DNA of 64,000 nucleotides from Xanthomonas arboricola pv. populi (GCF_002939945.1 NZ_MDEB01000001.1:372001-436000); one strand, 5' to 3'; numbered from the stretch's first letter, positions 18,275 through 27,379 are shown. Numbers and translations: made by a program. The notes: a model not told the origin generated them from the letters alone.

Positions 18275-18760
18275 TCAGCCGGCGACATGCCCCTTGTCGA
18301 TCTTCGAGGTCTGATACAGCTCAAGGCCGATCCGCTTGATCAGGCCGAGCTGCTGCTCCAGCCACCAGGCGTGATCTTCCTCGGTGTCCTGCAGCTGCTT
18401 GAGCAGGATGTCGCGGCTGACGTAATCGCCGTGCTCTTCGCACAGCTTCATGCCGGCGGCGAGATTGGCGCGTACTTCGTATTCCACGACCAGATCGCGC
18501 TCGAGCATCTCCACCACGGTCTTGCCTGGATCAAACTCGGCCGGCCGCATGTCCGGGTCGCCTTCCAGGAACAGGATGCGCCGCAGCAACGCGTCGGCGT
18601 GCTCGGTCTCCTCTTCCATTTCGTGATTGATGCGCTCGTACAGCGCCATCAGGCCCTGATCCTCGTAACGGCGCGAGTGCAGGAAATACTGGTCGCGTGC
18701 CGCCAGTTCGCCGCGCAGCAGCTGTTTGAGGTAGTCGACGACTTCGGGATGGCCTTTCAT
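18275..18760 (-). CDS. bfr: Bacterioferritin-like iron-storage protein lacking the haem Met
   Basis: A 161-residue four-helix-bundle protein of usual Bfr length. The di-iron ligands are visible: Glu18 ([10 protein letters not shown]), Glu51 and His54 in [11 protein letters not shown], then a Glu around 93-94, and Glu/His in [12 protein letters not shown]. Position 52, the haem-ligating Met in E. coli Bfr, is Thr here, although Met48 lies one turn away. From memory, Pseudomonas FtnA (formerly BfrA) has the same HEMEEETxHAD pattern and binds no haem. It should form a 24-mer that oxidises and stores iron in the cytoplasm. I chose ATG 18758-18760 (MKGHPEV) by family alignment. Confidence 0.92.
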   Translation of the reverse strand: MKGHPEVVDYLKQLLRGELAARDQYFLHSRRYEDQGLMALYERINHEMEEETEHADALLRRILFLEGDPDMRPAEFDPGKTVVEMLERDLVVEYEVRANLAAGMKLCEEHGDYVSRDILLKQLQDTEEDHAWWLEQQLGLIKRIGLELYQTSKIDKGHVAG

Positions 18761-18909
18761 GATGTGCTCCAGCGACGCAATGCGCGCATGGTGCCCTAAG
18801 CCGCGGAGCAATGATCTAATCGGAATCACTTTCAGTTGCGCTTGCGGCCAGACCCGCCACGGTCATGACCGGCCGCCACACTGTGACCGAACTCAAGGAC
18901 CCGACAACA

Positions 18910-21321
18910 ATGCGCAAATGGCTGGGCCGGCTGCTGCTGGCAATCGTGGTGTTGGTCGTGGCGGCCCTGTTGGGCGTATATCTGCTGATGCGTGGCAGCC
19001 TGCCGCAGCTGGACGGCAACAGCGCACTGACTGGCCTGGCGGCACCGGTCAGCGTGCAACGCGACCGGCGTGGTGTGGTCACCATCGATGCGGCCAGCCA
19101 GGTCGATGCCATGCGCGCACTCGGTTACGTGCATGCGCAGGAGCGCTACTTCGAGATGGACCTGATGCGCCGCGCACCGGCTGGCGAGTTGTCCGAGCTG
19201 TTCGGCGCCGCGGCGCTGGACCTGGACAGACGCAATCGCGTGCACCGGCTGCGCGCCCGCGTGCATGCCAGCCTGGATGTCGCCGCCGGTAGCCAGCGTG
19301 CGGCGCTGCAGGCCTATACCGAGGGCGTCAATGCCGGGCTGGCCGCGCTGCGCGTGCGCCCGTGGCCGTACCTGTTGCTGCGGCAGGCACCGCGCGCGTG
19401 GACGCTGGACGACTCCATCCTGACCGGCATGGCGATGTACGCCGACCTGCAGGACAACGACAACCAGACCGAACTGGCAGCCGCACGCATCCGCGCAGTG
19501 GTGCCAGCGGCGCTGGCGGCATTGCTCGACCATCAGGGCTCCAGCTGGGATGCACCGCTGCTCGGCGCCGCGCAAGGCGACGCCGTGCTGCCCGACGCCG
19601 CCGCACTGGATCTGCGCCGCCTGCCGCACCCAGCTGCCGCCGCAGGCGCCGAGCAGCCGACGCCGGGCAGCAACAACTTCGCCGTGGACGGCAGCCTCAC
19701 CAGCGACGGCCGCGCCATCGTCGCCGACGACATGCACCTGGGCCTGCGCGCGCCCAACATCTGGTTCCGCGCACGCCTGCGTTACCCGGACACCGGCGCG
19801 CCCGACGGCAAGGTGGATGTCACCGGCTTCACCCTGCCCGGTTTGCCGGCGGTGGTGGTCGGCAGCAATGGGCATGTGGCCTGGGCCTTTACCAACAGCT
19901 ATATCGACACCGCCGACTTCGCGCGGATCCCGCCGGCCACGCCTGGCCATCCGCAAGTGCTCACCACCCATGTCGAAACGATTCGCGTGGCCGGCGCCGC
20001 GCCGGTGCGTTTTGCGGTGCGCGAGAGCGCCTGGGGACCGATCCTGCACGACAACCCCGATGGCAGCCTGCTGGCACTGCGCTGGGCCGCGCAGCTACCC
20101 GGCGCGATCCGCCTGGACTTTGCGCAGATGAGCACGGCGGCTGATCTGCAGGCCGCCTTTGCCGTAGCGGATCGTTCGGGCATTCCGGCGCAGAATCTGT
20201 TGCTGGCCGATCGCAGCGGGCGCATCGCCTGGCGGTTGATCGGCGCGCGCCCGGTACGCAATGCCGGATGCAACCCGAGCGGCATCGCCGAACTGGCGCG
20301 CTCGGCGCAGACCGCGCCTTCGGCTGAGATAACGGCAGCATCGGCGCCAGCGCCGACCGGCTGCCTGCCCTGGCCGGTGCGCAGCGACGCTGCCCCCGCC
20401 CTGATCGATCCTCCTTCGCACCGGCTCTGGACCGCCAACAGCCGCGTCGTCGATGCGCAGCAGTTGGCCACGCTCGGCAATGCCGGCTACGACCTGGGCG
20501 CGCGTGCGCAGCAGATCCGCGACGACCTGTTCGCCAGGCAGCGCTTCAACGAGCTGGATCTGCTCGCCATCCAGCTCGACGATCGCGCCGTGCTGCTCAC
20601 GCGGTGGTGGCAGTTGTTGCGCGGCGTGGTCGACCACAGCAAGGACCCGGCCTTGCAGCAGATCGAAGCCGCCACACGGCAGTGGGACGGGCACGCATCC
20701 ACCAATTCGGCCAGCTATCGCATCGTGCGCGGCTTTCGCGGCATGACCATCGACGCAGTGGAAGCCGGCCTGCTGGCGCCGGCAAAAGCCGCGCTTGGCA
20801 AGGACTTCCTGCCGCCGCGTCGCGCGCAACTGGAAGGCATCGTCTGGCCGTTGCTGCAGCAGCGCCCGGCGCATCTGCTGCCGCCCACCTATGCGAACTG
20901 GGATCAGCTGCTTGCCGAGGCTGCACGCAATGCGCGGACGGATCTCGCTGCGCAGGACGGCGCCTTGCAGGATAGCCCCTTGAGTGAACGCACCTGGGGC
21001 AAACGCAATACCGCCGCCATCTGTCACCCGATTGCGCGGGCATTGCCTGCGCTCGCCAAGCGCTGGCTGTGCATGCCGCCCGATCAACTGCCAGGCGATC
21101 GCGACATGCCGCGCGTGCAAGGCCCGGCCTTCGGTGCCTCAGAGCGCATGGTGGTGTCGCCCGGCCACGAGCAGGACGGCATCGTGCACATGCCGGGCGG
21201 CCAGAGCGGACACCCCTTGTCGCCGTTCTGGGGCGCAGGGCACGATGATTGGGTGCATGGCCGGCCGACCCCGTTTCTGCCGACCGCTACCCGCTATACG
21301 CTGCAATTGCAGCCGGAATAG
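18910..21321 (+). CDS. Penicillin acylase family (Ntn-hydrolase) membrane-anchored protein
   Basis: An 803-residue precursor. The N-terminus has a single membrane anchor or signal (LLLAIVVLVVAALLGVYLLM). An alpha-subunit segment (YVHAQERYFEMDLMRRAPAGELSELFG) follows, and then the autocleavage/nucleophile site PTPGSNNF with Ser at about residue 254. The long beta subunit continues with SLTSDGRAIVADDMHLGL and ends near YTLQLQPE. The family hydrolyses amide bonds of beta-lactam side chains or acyl-homoserine lactones (PvdQ, QuiP). The natural substrate here cannot be told from sequence. I chose ATG 18910 with AAGGA ten bases upstream. It is divergent from bfr. Confidence 0.88.
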   Translation: MRKWLGRLLLAIVVLVVAALLGVYLLMRGSLPQLDGNSALTGLAAPVSVQRDRRGVVTIDAASQVDAMRALGYVHAQERYFEMDLMRRAPAGELSELFGAAALDLDRRNRVHRLRARVHASLDVAAGSQRAALQAYTEGVNAGLAALRVRPWPYLLLRQAPRAWTLDDSILTGMAMYADLQDNDNQTELAAARIRAVVPAALAALLDHQGSSWDAPLLGAAQGDAVLPDAAALDLRRLPHPAAAAGAEQPTPGSNNFAVDGSLTSDGRAIVADDMHLGLRAPNIWFRARLRYPDTGAPDGKVDVTGFTLPGLPAVVVGSNGHVAWAFTNSYIDTADFARIPPATPGHPQVLTTHVETIRVAGAAPVRFAVRESAWGPILHDNPDGSLLALRWAAQLPGAIRLDFAQMSTAADLQAAFAVADRSGIPAQNLLLADRSGRIAWRLIGARPVRNAGCNPSGIAELARSAQTAPSAEITAASAPAPTGCLPWPVRSDAAPALIDPPSHRLWTANSRVVDAQQLATLGNAGYDLGARAQQIRDDLFARQRFNELDLLAIQLDDRAVLLTRWWQLLRGVVDHSKDPALQQIEAATRQWDGHASTNSASYRIVRGFRGMTIDAVEAGLLAPAKAALGKDFLPPRRAQLEGIVWPLLQQRPAHLLPPTYANWDQLLAEAARNARTDLAAQDGALQDSPLSERTWGKRNTAAICHPIARALPALAKRWLCMPPDQLPGDRDMPRVQGPAFGASERMVVSPGHEQDGIVHMPGGQSGHPLSPFWGAGHDDWVHGRPTPFLPTATRYTLQLQPE

Positions 21322-21448
21322 GCGTGGTCGTGTTGTCTCGTCTGTCGACACGGGTTTCGACAGTCGATACGGGTCTGGACGAACGCAAAAAACGTAGTTG
21401 AGCCGTACTAGTCACGCCTCCGCCGACAACAGCGAGTGCCAGATACCT

Positions 21449-21693
21449 GAGCAAGCCCCTCTCCGGTGGGAAAAGGGCAGCGCTCTTGAGCAAGCCCCTC
21501 TCCCGCCGGGAGAGGGGTTGGGGTGAGGGTACGGGCGCACGTCATGCGACCGCAGGCATGCGATGAGGCTCGTCCTGCGCTGGCTTCAAGCGGATTTCTG
21601 CATCGCAGAATGGCTTCCTGCATGACAGACGGCACGAGGCTTCGCTCGTACCCTCATCCGCCCTTCGGGCACCTTCTCCCCGTGGGAGAAGGG
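21449..21693. repeat. Cluster of REP-like CCCCTCTCCC hairpin repeats
   Basis: A 16-base direct repeat starting GAGCAAGCCCCTCTCC occurs at 21449 and 21488. The second forms a perfect 10-bp hairpin (21495-21504 with 21508-21517) followed by GGGGTGAGGGTACG. About 115 bases on, an inverted counterpart GTACCCTCATCCG runs into another hairpin (21672-21680 with 21684-21692). The two units face each other, as REP doublets do. No gene is visible in 21322-21884 apart from this cluster, a short tandem repeat and the receptor promoter region. Confidence 0.8.
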
Positions 21694-21700
21694 ATGCTCC

Positions 21701-21725
21701 GCACTTCTGCACTTCTGCACTTCTG
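21701..21725. repeat. Short tandem repeat, GCACTTCT x3
   Basis: Three perfect copies of the octamer GCACTTCT plus one base directly follow the REP-like cluster. An 8-base unit can change copy number by slippage. It is about 160 bases ahead of the receptor gene. Confidence 0.8.
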
Positions 21726-21845
21726 AGTCTCTTCGTTATCTGTGTCTGCGTTCCGCAGATCGCACCGCGCACCCAGCACATCCGCACGCCCAGGTACCCG
21801 CAGCAACGCCCGCCCACCGACCTGCGCAATCAAGCGAGCACAACA

Positions 21846-21876
21846 TGCTAAGATGCATTTGATAACCATTCCCATT
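21846..21876 (+). promoter_or_regulatory. Extended -10 promoter and Fur-type operator of the siderophore receptor
   Basis: TGCTAAGAT (21846-21854) is an extended -10 element. GATAACCATTCCCATT (21861-21876) closely resembles Fur boxes of the GATAATnATTCTCATT type and covers the expected transcription start. The box ends eight bases before the ATG and no Shine-Dalgarno is visible, so the mRNA leader would be very short. Confidence 0.6.
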
Positions 21877-21884
21877 AGTGACCA

Positions 21885-24029
21885 ATGCGCCCCACGCTCC
21901 TTGTCACCGCGCTCGCCGCCGCCTTCGCTTTCCCCTCGCCGCGCGCCTTCGCCCAACAACACGCCAACACCTCGGCAACCGTCACCGACCTGGATGGCGT
22001 CGAGGTCGTCGGCCGTGCGCAGACGCTGTACAAATCCGACGACGCCGCAGTGGCCACCCGCACCGACACGCCGTTGGCGCTGGTTCCGCAGTCGGTCCAG
22101 GTACTGCCGCGCGAACTGATCGACGACCAGGCCGCACGCCAGATCACCGATCTGTATCGCAGCATCAGCGGCATCAGCTTCTTCAGCTATGCCGGCGTCA
22201 CCCTGCGCGGATTCCGCCAGGAAAACGTGCTGTACGACGGATTGCGCGGCGATCCGTATGCCGGCTTCTCGGTGCCGCAGCTGTTCAATATCGAACGCGT
22301 GGAAGTGCTCAAGGGTCCGGCCGGTGCGTTGTACGGCGGCGGCGAACCCGGTGGCGTCATCAATTACGTCACCCGCAAACCCGGCCATCAGGCCGCGCGC
22401 CGGGTAGAGCTGCAGGTGGGCAATCAATCCTTCGGTGCGGCCTCGTTCGAAGCCACCGGCCCGGCACGCGAAGACGGACGCATTCGCTACCGCATCGGCG
22501 CGTATGCCGATGGCGAGGACGGTTTTCGCCGCAACACCGATAGCCAGAGCCAGATCGGCGATGCATCGGTGGCGCTCGATATCGGTCAGACCGGCGAGCT
22601 CACCTTGCAGTACACCGACATCACCCAGAACCTGGGCGGCAATCGCCTGCGCGGCGTGCCGGTGGACGACGACGGCAACTTCCTCACCGACCGTCGCTGG
22701 AATCACAACGAACCCACCGATTTCCTGGACATGCGCGCCAAGGTGGCGTTCGCGCAGTATCGCTTCGCACCGTCCGATGCGTGGGACGTGGACATGGCGC
22801 TGCGCTGGTTCAAGAACGACGAGCATCAGATCTATCACGAGCCGATGGGCCTGATCGACCGCGATGGCGACGGCTCCGCCGAATGGATGACGCGGCAGTT
22901 GCGCAATCAGTTCCGCGACAACGATGCGATCTCCAGCAACGTCAACGCCGTGTTCCGCACCCGCATCGGCGCGATCGAGCACAAGCTGCTGATGGGTGCG
23001 GACTACTATCGGCTGGATGCGGATTTCCGCGCGCAGACCGCCAACACCGCCGACACCGGCCGCGTGCGCGGGCCCGTGCCGGGCATCGATCTGTTCAACC
23101 CGGCGTATGGCCGCAGCGGCTTTTACGACTACGGTCTGGACAGCCTGCCCTCGCGCGCCACCAGCACGCGCAGTCAGCGCTACGGCGCGTATCTGCAGGA
23201 CGAACTCACGCTGACGCCGCGCTGGTTTGCGATGGCCGGACTGCGTTGGGATGGCTTCAAGGACGACAACTTGCTGGACGGCTCGCGCGTCACCGGCAAC
23301 GATCTCAGCTGGCGTGTGGGCAGCACATTCGTGCTGCGCGATGGCATCAACGCGTACGCAAGTTATGCCAGCGGCTTCCTGCCGCAGGATGCGGCCAATC
23401 AGGACAGCAGCGTCGGCGGGCCGTTCGATCCCGAGCGCAGCACGCAGTGGGAAGTGGGCCTGAAGACCGCGCTCAACGATGGCGGGCTGACGCTCAACAC
23501 CGCGCTGTACCGCATCGAACGCAGCAACATCGTGCAGGCCAACGGCAGTATCGTCGATGGCGTCAATCAGCTCTCCGCGCTCGGCCTGGTGCGCAGCGAA
23601 GGCCTGGAAGTGGATCTGCTGGCCGACCTCACCGAACGCTGGGTGCTCAACCTGACCTACGCCTACAACGATGCACGCGTGCTCGATGCGGGCACCAACG
23701 GCATCACCAATGCGTCCGGCGACCGCTTCGCCAATGCACCGCGCAACACCTTCGGTCTGTGGACGCGTTACGACCTGCCGGCCTGGAACTCGGCGATTGC
23801 CTTCGGCGCCGACTACGTGGGCGAGCGGGTCAGCCTGGAAGGTCAGCGCGTCAAGCCGTACGCCATCTTCGACATCAGCTGGCAGACGCAGTGGGATGCC
23901 TGGAAACTGCAGGTCAACGTCAAGAACCTGTTCGACAAGGTCTATGCCGTCAGCGGATTCACCGAACGCACCGGTCACTTTCCTGGCGAACCGCGCCGCA
24001 TCTACGCGCAGCTGGCTTACAGTTTTTAA
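21885..24029 (+). CDS. TonB-dependent siderophore receptor
   Basis: A 714-residue outer-membrane receptor with a signal peptide (LLVTALAAAFAFPSPRAFAQQ) and a TonB-box-like segment (DLDGVEVVGRA). The plug domain is clear (VPQSVQVLPRELIDDQAARQITDLYRSISG and VEVLKGPAGALYGGGEPGGVINYVTRKP). A 22-strand barrel follows, ending in an aromatic residue (AQLAYSF) as required for BAM recognition. The plug motifs are those of the siderophore-receptor subfamily (FhuA/FpvA-like). It should bring in a ferric siderophore with TonB energy. The Fur-like box upstream predicts iron repression. No siderophore biosynthesis gene is nearby. Confidence 0.93.
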   Translation: MRPTLLVTALAAAFAFPSPRAFAQQHANTSATVTDLDGVEVVGRAQTLYKSDDAAVATRTDTPLALVPQSVQVLPRELIDDQAARQITDLYRSISGISFFSYAGVTLRGFRQENVLYDGLRGDPYAGFSVPQLFNIERVEVLKGPAGALYGGGEPGGVINYVTRKPGHQAARRVELQVGNQSFGAASFEATGPAREDGRIRYRIGAYADGEDGFRRNTDSQSQIGDASVALDIGQTGELTLQYTDITQNLGGNRLRGVPVDDDGNFLTDRRWNHNEPTDFLDMRAKVAFAQYRFAPSDAWDVDMALRWFKNDEHQIYHEPMGLIDRDGDGSAEWMTRQLRNQFRDNDAISSNVNAVFRTRIGAIEHKLLMGADYYRLDADFRAQTANTADTGRVRGPVPGIDLFNPAYGRSGFYDYGLDSLPSRATSTRSQRYGAYLQDELTLTPRWFAMAGLRWDGFKDDNLLDGSRVTGNDLSWRVGSTFVLRDGINAYASYASGFLPQDAANQDSSVGGPFDPERSTQWEVGLKTALNDGGLTLNTALYRIERSNIVQANGSIVDGVNQLSALGLVRSEGLEVDLLADLTERWVLNLTYAYNDARVLDAGTNGITNASGDRFANAPRNTFGLWTRYDLPAWNSAIAFGADYVGERVSLEGQRVKPYAIFDISWQTQWDAWKLQVNVKNLFDKVYAVSGFTERTGHFPGEPRRIYAQLAYSF

Positions 24030-24270
24030 GCATGGCAGACGGGCGCCTGCCCAGGTCTTATCACTGCGACAACTGTGACGTTCGTCGGCCATCGCGGCGC
24101 GCCGCACGTGCAGTTGCGACCTCGACCACGGCAGTGCAATGAACCTGCGCCGAATCAGGCAGGCCGGAATCAGCCAGACTTTAACGTCCGGTAGGACACA
24201 CTAGAGGCCGTCGCGATATGGAATGTGTTTTCACACGATCGCCCTCCTCCCCCCACTGACCGGAATCCGC

Positions 24271-25320
24271 ATGCCTCAGCTTGCCCGCTCCGTTTCCGCC
24301 CTGTTGCCCCTGCTCGTTGCCACTGCCTGCTCGGCAGCGCCGCCCGCCAAGTCCGGCCCACCGGACGCGCCGGTCGCCGCCTGCACCGCCAAAGTGCGCC
24401 CAGGGCAGGATCTGCAGAAAGCCATCGACAAGCTCCCGCAAAGCGATACGCCTGCGGTGTTGTGCCTGGAAAAAGGCGAATTTCCGCTCAACGGACTGGT
24501 CTCGATCCACCGCGGCAACCTCACCCTGCGCGGCAAGGGCCCGACCACCGTAGTGCGCATGGCCGATGGCGTGCAGCAACCGGCGCTGGTGGTCGGCGAC
24601 TACGAAAACCAGCAGCCGACCGGCGTGATCCGCAATGTCAGCATCGAAGACATGCAGATCGTCGCCAGCACCGGCGACAAGGAATTCATGCCCGAGCGTC
24701 CGTACCTGAGCAATAGCGCGGTGGTCGTGCGTTCCGGTCAGGGCATCCGGCTCGCCGGCCTGCAGGTCAACAAGTGCCGCAGCGCCTGCCTGCTGAGCGA
24801 GTACGACACCCGCGAGATCACCATCGAAAACAACGATGTCTCCGGCGCGATCTGGGACGGCGTATCGTTCAACCGCACCGCCAAGGTCACGATGGTCAAC
24901 AACTACATCCACGACAACGTGGCCGCAGGCCTGACCACCGAACATCTGGAAGACAGCGAGATCCGCAACAACCGCTTCGAGCGTAACGGCAGCCAGGGCA
25001 TTTATCTGTCCGACGCGCGCCGCAATCGCTTCAGCAACAATCAGTTCGACGGCAACAAGGTCGCCGGCGTCTTCCTGGCCTGTGCCATCCGTTATCGCAC
25101 GCCGGAAATCCTGTGCTGGGACAACAGCATGAGCCAGGACAACGTGTTCGAGAACAACCGCTTCTCCAGTACGCCGTTCACCTACACCATCGGTGTGGAC
25201 CGCGCAGCCAACTGCACCGCGGCCGACTTCAAGCCGAACCTGTGGCGCAACAACCAGGCCGATGTAGCCGGCGTGGATATCGAGCCGCAGCGCTACGGTT
25301 ATTGCGTGCGCCACGAGTGA
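24271..25320 (+). CDS. Exported right-handed parallel beta-helix protein
   Basis: A 349-residue exported protein. The N-terminal signal (LLPLLVATACSAA) ends in a Cys, so it may be a lipoprotein, though the lipobox is imperfect. The body shows repeating beta-helix coils with Asn ladders: ITIENNDVSGAIWDGVSFN, VTMVNNYIHDNVAAGL, SEIRNNRFERNGSQGIYLSDARRNRFSNN. Paired Cys residues occur in the C-terminal part. Such proteins often bind or cleave polysaccharides (NosD/pectate-lyase fold), but no catalytic set is recognisable. It is flanked by the receptor gene and by the converging asnB. Confidence 0.8.
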   Translation: MPQLARSVSALLPLLVATACSAAPPAKSGPPDAPVAACTAKVRPGQDLQKAIDKLPQSDTPAVLCLEKGEFPLNGLVSIHRGNLTLRGKGPTTVVRMADGVQQPALVVGDYENQQPTGVIRNVSIEDMQIVASTGDKEFMPERPYLSNSAVVVRSGQGIRLAGLQVNKCRSACLLSEYDTREITIENNDVSGAIWDGVSFNRTAKVTMVNNYIHDNVAAGLTTEHLEDSEIRNNRFERNGSQGIYLSDARRNRFSNNQFDGNKVAGVFLACAIRYRTPEILCWDNSMSQDNVFENNRFSSTPFTYTIGVDRAANCTAADFKPNLWRNNQADVAGVDIEPQRYGYCVRHE

Positions 25321-25327
25321 TCGCAGC

Positions 25328-25362
25328 AGCGGCCGGCAGCGCGTGAGCGCATGCCGGCCGCT
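25328..25362. terminator. Strong hairpin between converging genes
   Basis: A perfect 11-bp stem (25328-25338 with 25352-25362) is extended by GCGC/GCGC with one bulged base and a GTGA loop. It sits eight bases after the beta-helix stop and 28 bases from the asnB stop, so it can act on both strands. The flanking T-runs are weak. Confidence 0.6.
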
Positions 25363-25389
25363 GGAGTTTCAACTCCGCATGCAGCAGCG

Positions 25390-27084
25390 TTACGACGCCA
25401 ACGCCTGTTCGTGCACGCCGGCAATCGCACGGCCGGACGGGTCGGCCATCGCGGCGAAACTGGCATCCCAGGCGATCGCGGTCGGTGACGAACAGGCGAT
25501 CGACTTGCCACCCGGCACCGTCTCGGCAGCCGCCTGGCTGGGGAAGAACTGCTCGAACAGCGTGCGATAGAAATACGCTTCCTTGGTCTGCGGCGGATTG
25601 ACCGGAAAACGCCTGGAAGCGGCAGCCAGCTCGCGGTCGCTCACATGCGCAGCAGCATGCGCCTTGAGTCCATCGATCCAGCCATAGCCCACGCCATCGC
25701 TGAACTGCTCCTTCTGCCGCCACAGGATCGATTCGGGCAGATAGCCGGCAAACGCTTCGCGCAACACGCCCTTTTCCATCCGCGTGGCGCCGCTGCTGGT
25801 GTTGTCGATCATCTTGAAGCTGGCGTCCATGCGCATGGCCACGTCCAGGAACTCGCGATCCAGGAACGGCACGCGCGGCTCCACGCCCCAGGCCATCATC
25901 GACTTGTTGGCGCGCAGGCAGTCGTAGTTGTTGAGCGCATCCAGCTTGCGTACCAGTTCCTCGTGGAATTCGCGTGCGTTGGGTGCCTTGTGGAAGTACA
26001 GATAGCCACCGAAGATTTCGTCGCTGCCTTCGCCCGACAGCACCATCTTCACGCCCATCGCCTTGATGCGTCGTGCCAGCAGGAACATCGGCGTGGAGGC
26101 GCGAATGGTGGTGACGTCGTAGGTCTCGATATGGCGGATCACCTCGGGCAGCGCATCCAGGCCCTCGTCGAAGCTGTACTCGAAGCCGTGATGCACGGTA
26201 CCCAGCGCGGCGGCGGCGACTTCGGCCGCGGCCAGGTCCGGCGAGCCTTTCAAACCAATCGCGAACGAATGCAGGCGCGGCCACCAGGCTTCGGTGGTGT
26301 CGTTCTCTTCGATGCGATGGCGTGCGTAGCGTGCGGCGACTGCAGCGACCAGCGACGAATCCAGCCCGCCGGACAGCAGCACGCCATACGGCACATCGGT
26401 CATCAACTGACGATGCACCGCGCGCTCGAAGGCCTCGCGCAATTCCTGCAGTTGCACCTGCACGCCTTCCACCTCGGCGTATTCGCGCCAGGAGCGCTCG
26501 TAGTAGCGACTCAGTGCGCCGGTGGCGCTGTCGTACCAATGGCCGGGCGGGAACTGCGCCGCATCGGCGCAGTCGTCCACGAGCGACTTCAGTTCCGAGG
26601 CCACTCGCAGCCGGCCTTCGCGATCGTGGCCCCAGTACAGCGGCACCACGCCGATCGGATCGCGCGCAATGATCACCCGCCCGGAGGCTTTGTCCCATAG
26701 CGCGAATGCGAAGATGCCGTTGAGACGGTTGAGGTAGGAGGCCGGCGCATCCTCGCGATACAGCGCGTTAATCACCTCGCAATCGGAGCCGGTCTGGAAG
26801 GCGTACGGCTGCACCAGTTCCTGTTTGAGCTCGCGATGGTTGTAGATCTCCCCATTCACCGCGAGCGCAAGCTCGCCATCTTCTGACAACAAGGGCTGCG
26901 AGCCGCCGGCCGGGTCGACGATGGCCAGCCGCTCGTGCACCAGGATCGCACCGGCGTCGACATACACGCCGCTCCAGTCCGGGCCACGGTGACGCTGCCG
27001 CTGCGAACATTCCAGCGCCTGCCGGCGCAATGCCTGCAGATCGTCACCGGGTTGCAGGCCGAAAATACCGAAGATGGAACACAT
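25390..27084 (-). CDS. asnB: Asparagine synthase B (glutamine-hydrolysing)
   Basis: A 564-residue class II amidotransferase. It starts MCSIFGIFG, so Cys2 is the free N-terminal nucleophile of the glutaminase domain. RGPDWSG and VNGEIYNHRELK are glutaminase-site segments. The synthetase domain carries the PP-loop LLSGGLDSSLVA and the SGEGSDEIFGGYLYFHKAP region that binds beta-aspartyl-AMP. It converts Asp + Gln + ATP to Asn. The start at 27082-27084 has CAGGAGTG upstream. The gene lies behind a terminator and an Asn-rich leader ORF, which together look like an attenuator. Confidence 0.96.
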   Translation of the reverse strand: MCSIFGIFGLQPGDDLQALRRQALECSQRQRHRGPDWSGVYVDAGAILVHERLAIVDPAGGSQPLLSEDGELALAVNGEIYNHRELKQELVQPYAFQTGSDCEVINALYREDAPASYLNRLNGIFAFALWDKASGRVIIARDPIGVVPLYWGHDREGRLRVASELKSLVDDCADAAQFPPGHWYDSATGALSRYYERSWREYAEVEGVQVQLQELREAFERAVHRQLMTDVPYGVLLSGGLDSSLVAAVAARYARHRIEENDTTEAWWPRLHSFAIGLKGSPDLAAAEVAAAALGTVHHGFEYSFDEGLDALPEVIRHIETYDVTTIRASTPMFLLARRIKAMGVKMVLSGEGSDEIFGGYLYFHKAPNAREFHEELVRKLDALNNYDCLRANKSMMAWGVEPRVPFLDREFLDVAMRMDASFKMIDNTSSGATRMEKGVLREAFAGYLPESILWRQKEQFSDGVGYGWIDGLKAHAAAHVSDRELAAASRRFPVNPPQTKEAYFYRTLFEQFFPSQAAAETVPGGKSIACSSPTAIAWDASFAAMADPSGRAIAGVHEQALAS

Positions 27085-27157
27085 GGAAACACTCCTGGAT
27101 GAAACTGCGGGGGTTGGCGGCCGGTGGAAGAGCGTGCTGCACGAGAATGACACCCAT

Positions 27158-27186
27158 AAAAAAACCCGCATCGGCCGATGCGGGTT
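27158..27186 (-). terminator. Attenuator terminator ahead of asnB
   Basis: On the minus strand a perfectly self-complementary block (27163-27186; arms AACCCGCATC and GATGCGGGTT, loop GGCC) is followed by a U7 run (27164-27158), 75 bases before the asnB ATG. It can end readthrough from dapE or act as a conditional terminator. Its 5' arm also pairs over 12 bp with the end of the leader ORF (27231-27242 with 27172-27183), which would prevent the terminator. Confidence 0.85.
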
Positions 27187-27218
27187 CTCTGATTCCTGGG
27201 CGTTTGGTTTTACTTCGC

Positions 27219-27308
27219 CTAGTCGCAGATCCGCATCGGCCGCGCACGATTGTTCGCGCGCAGAGTGTTGCGGTTGGCGTTATTGAGGTTGGCGAGCTGG
27301 ACGACCAT
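27219..27308 (-). CDS. Asn-rich leader peptide of the asnB attenuator
   Basis: A 29-codon ORF from ATG 27306-27308 to TAG 27219-27221. Seven of its codons are Asn, packed in the stretch LANLNNANRNTLRANN. The following codons (Arg-Pro-Met-Arg) contain CGGCCGATGCGG (27242 to 27231), an exact copy of the terminator's 3' half and complement of its 5' arm. The ribosome stop site is nine bases past this element. This is the layout of his/thr/trp-type leaders: stalling for charged tRNA-Asn frees the element to form an antiterminator, while a ribosome at the stop covers it and allows termination. The Shine-Dalgarno is weak (GGTCAC), and no sure promoter is seen in the 71 bases back to dapE. Confidence 0.75.
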   Translation of the reverse strand: MVVQLANLNNANRNTLRANNRARPMRICD

Positions 27309-27379
27309 GTGACCGACGCTAACCGTTCGTTTTCGATCGCGCAACTGTTTCAGCGGCAACGACGGCGGCAACTGCTCCG

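Noticed and set aside
21654..24107. Long minus-strand frame opposite the siderophore receptor
   Set aside because: Antisense shadow starting beyond the gene and running into the REP cluster.
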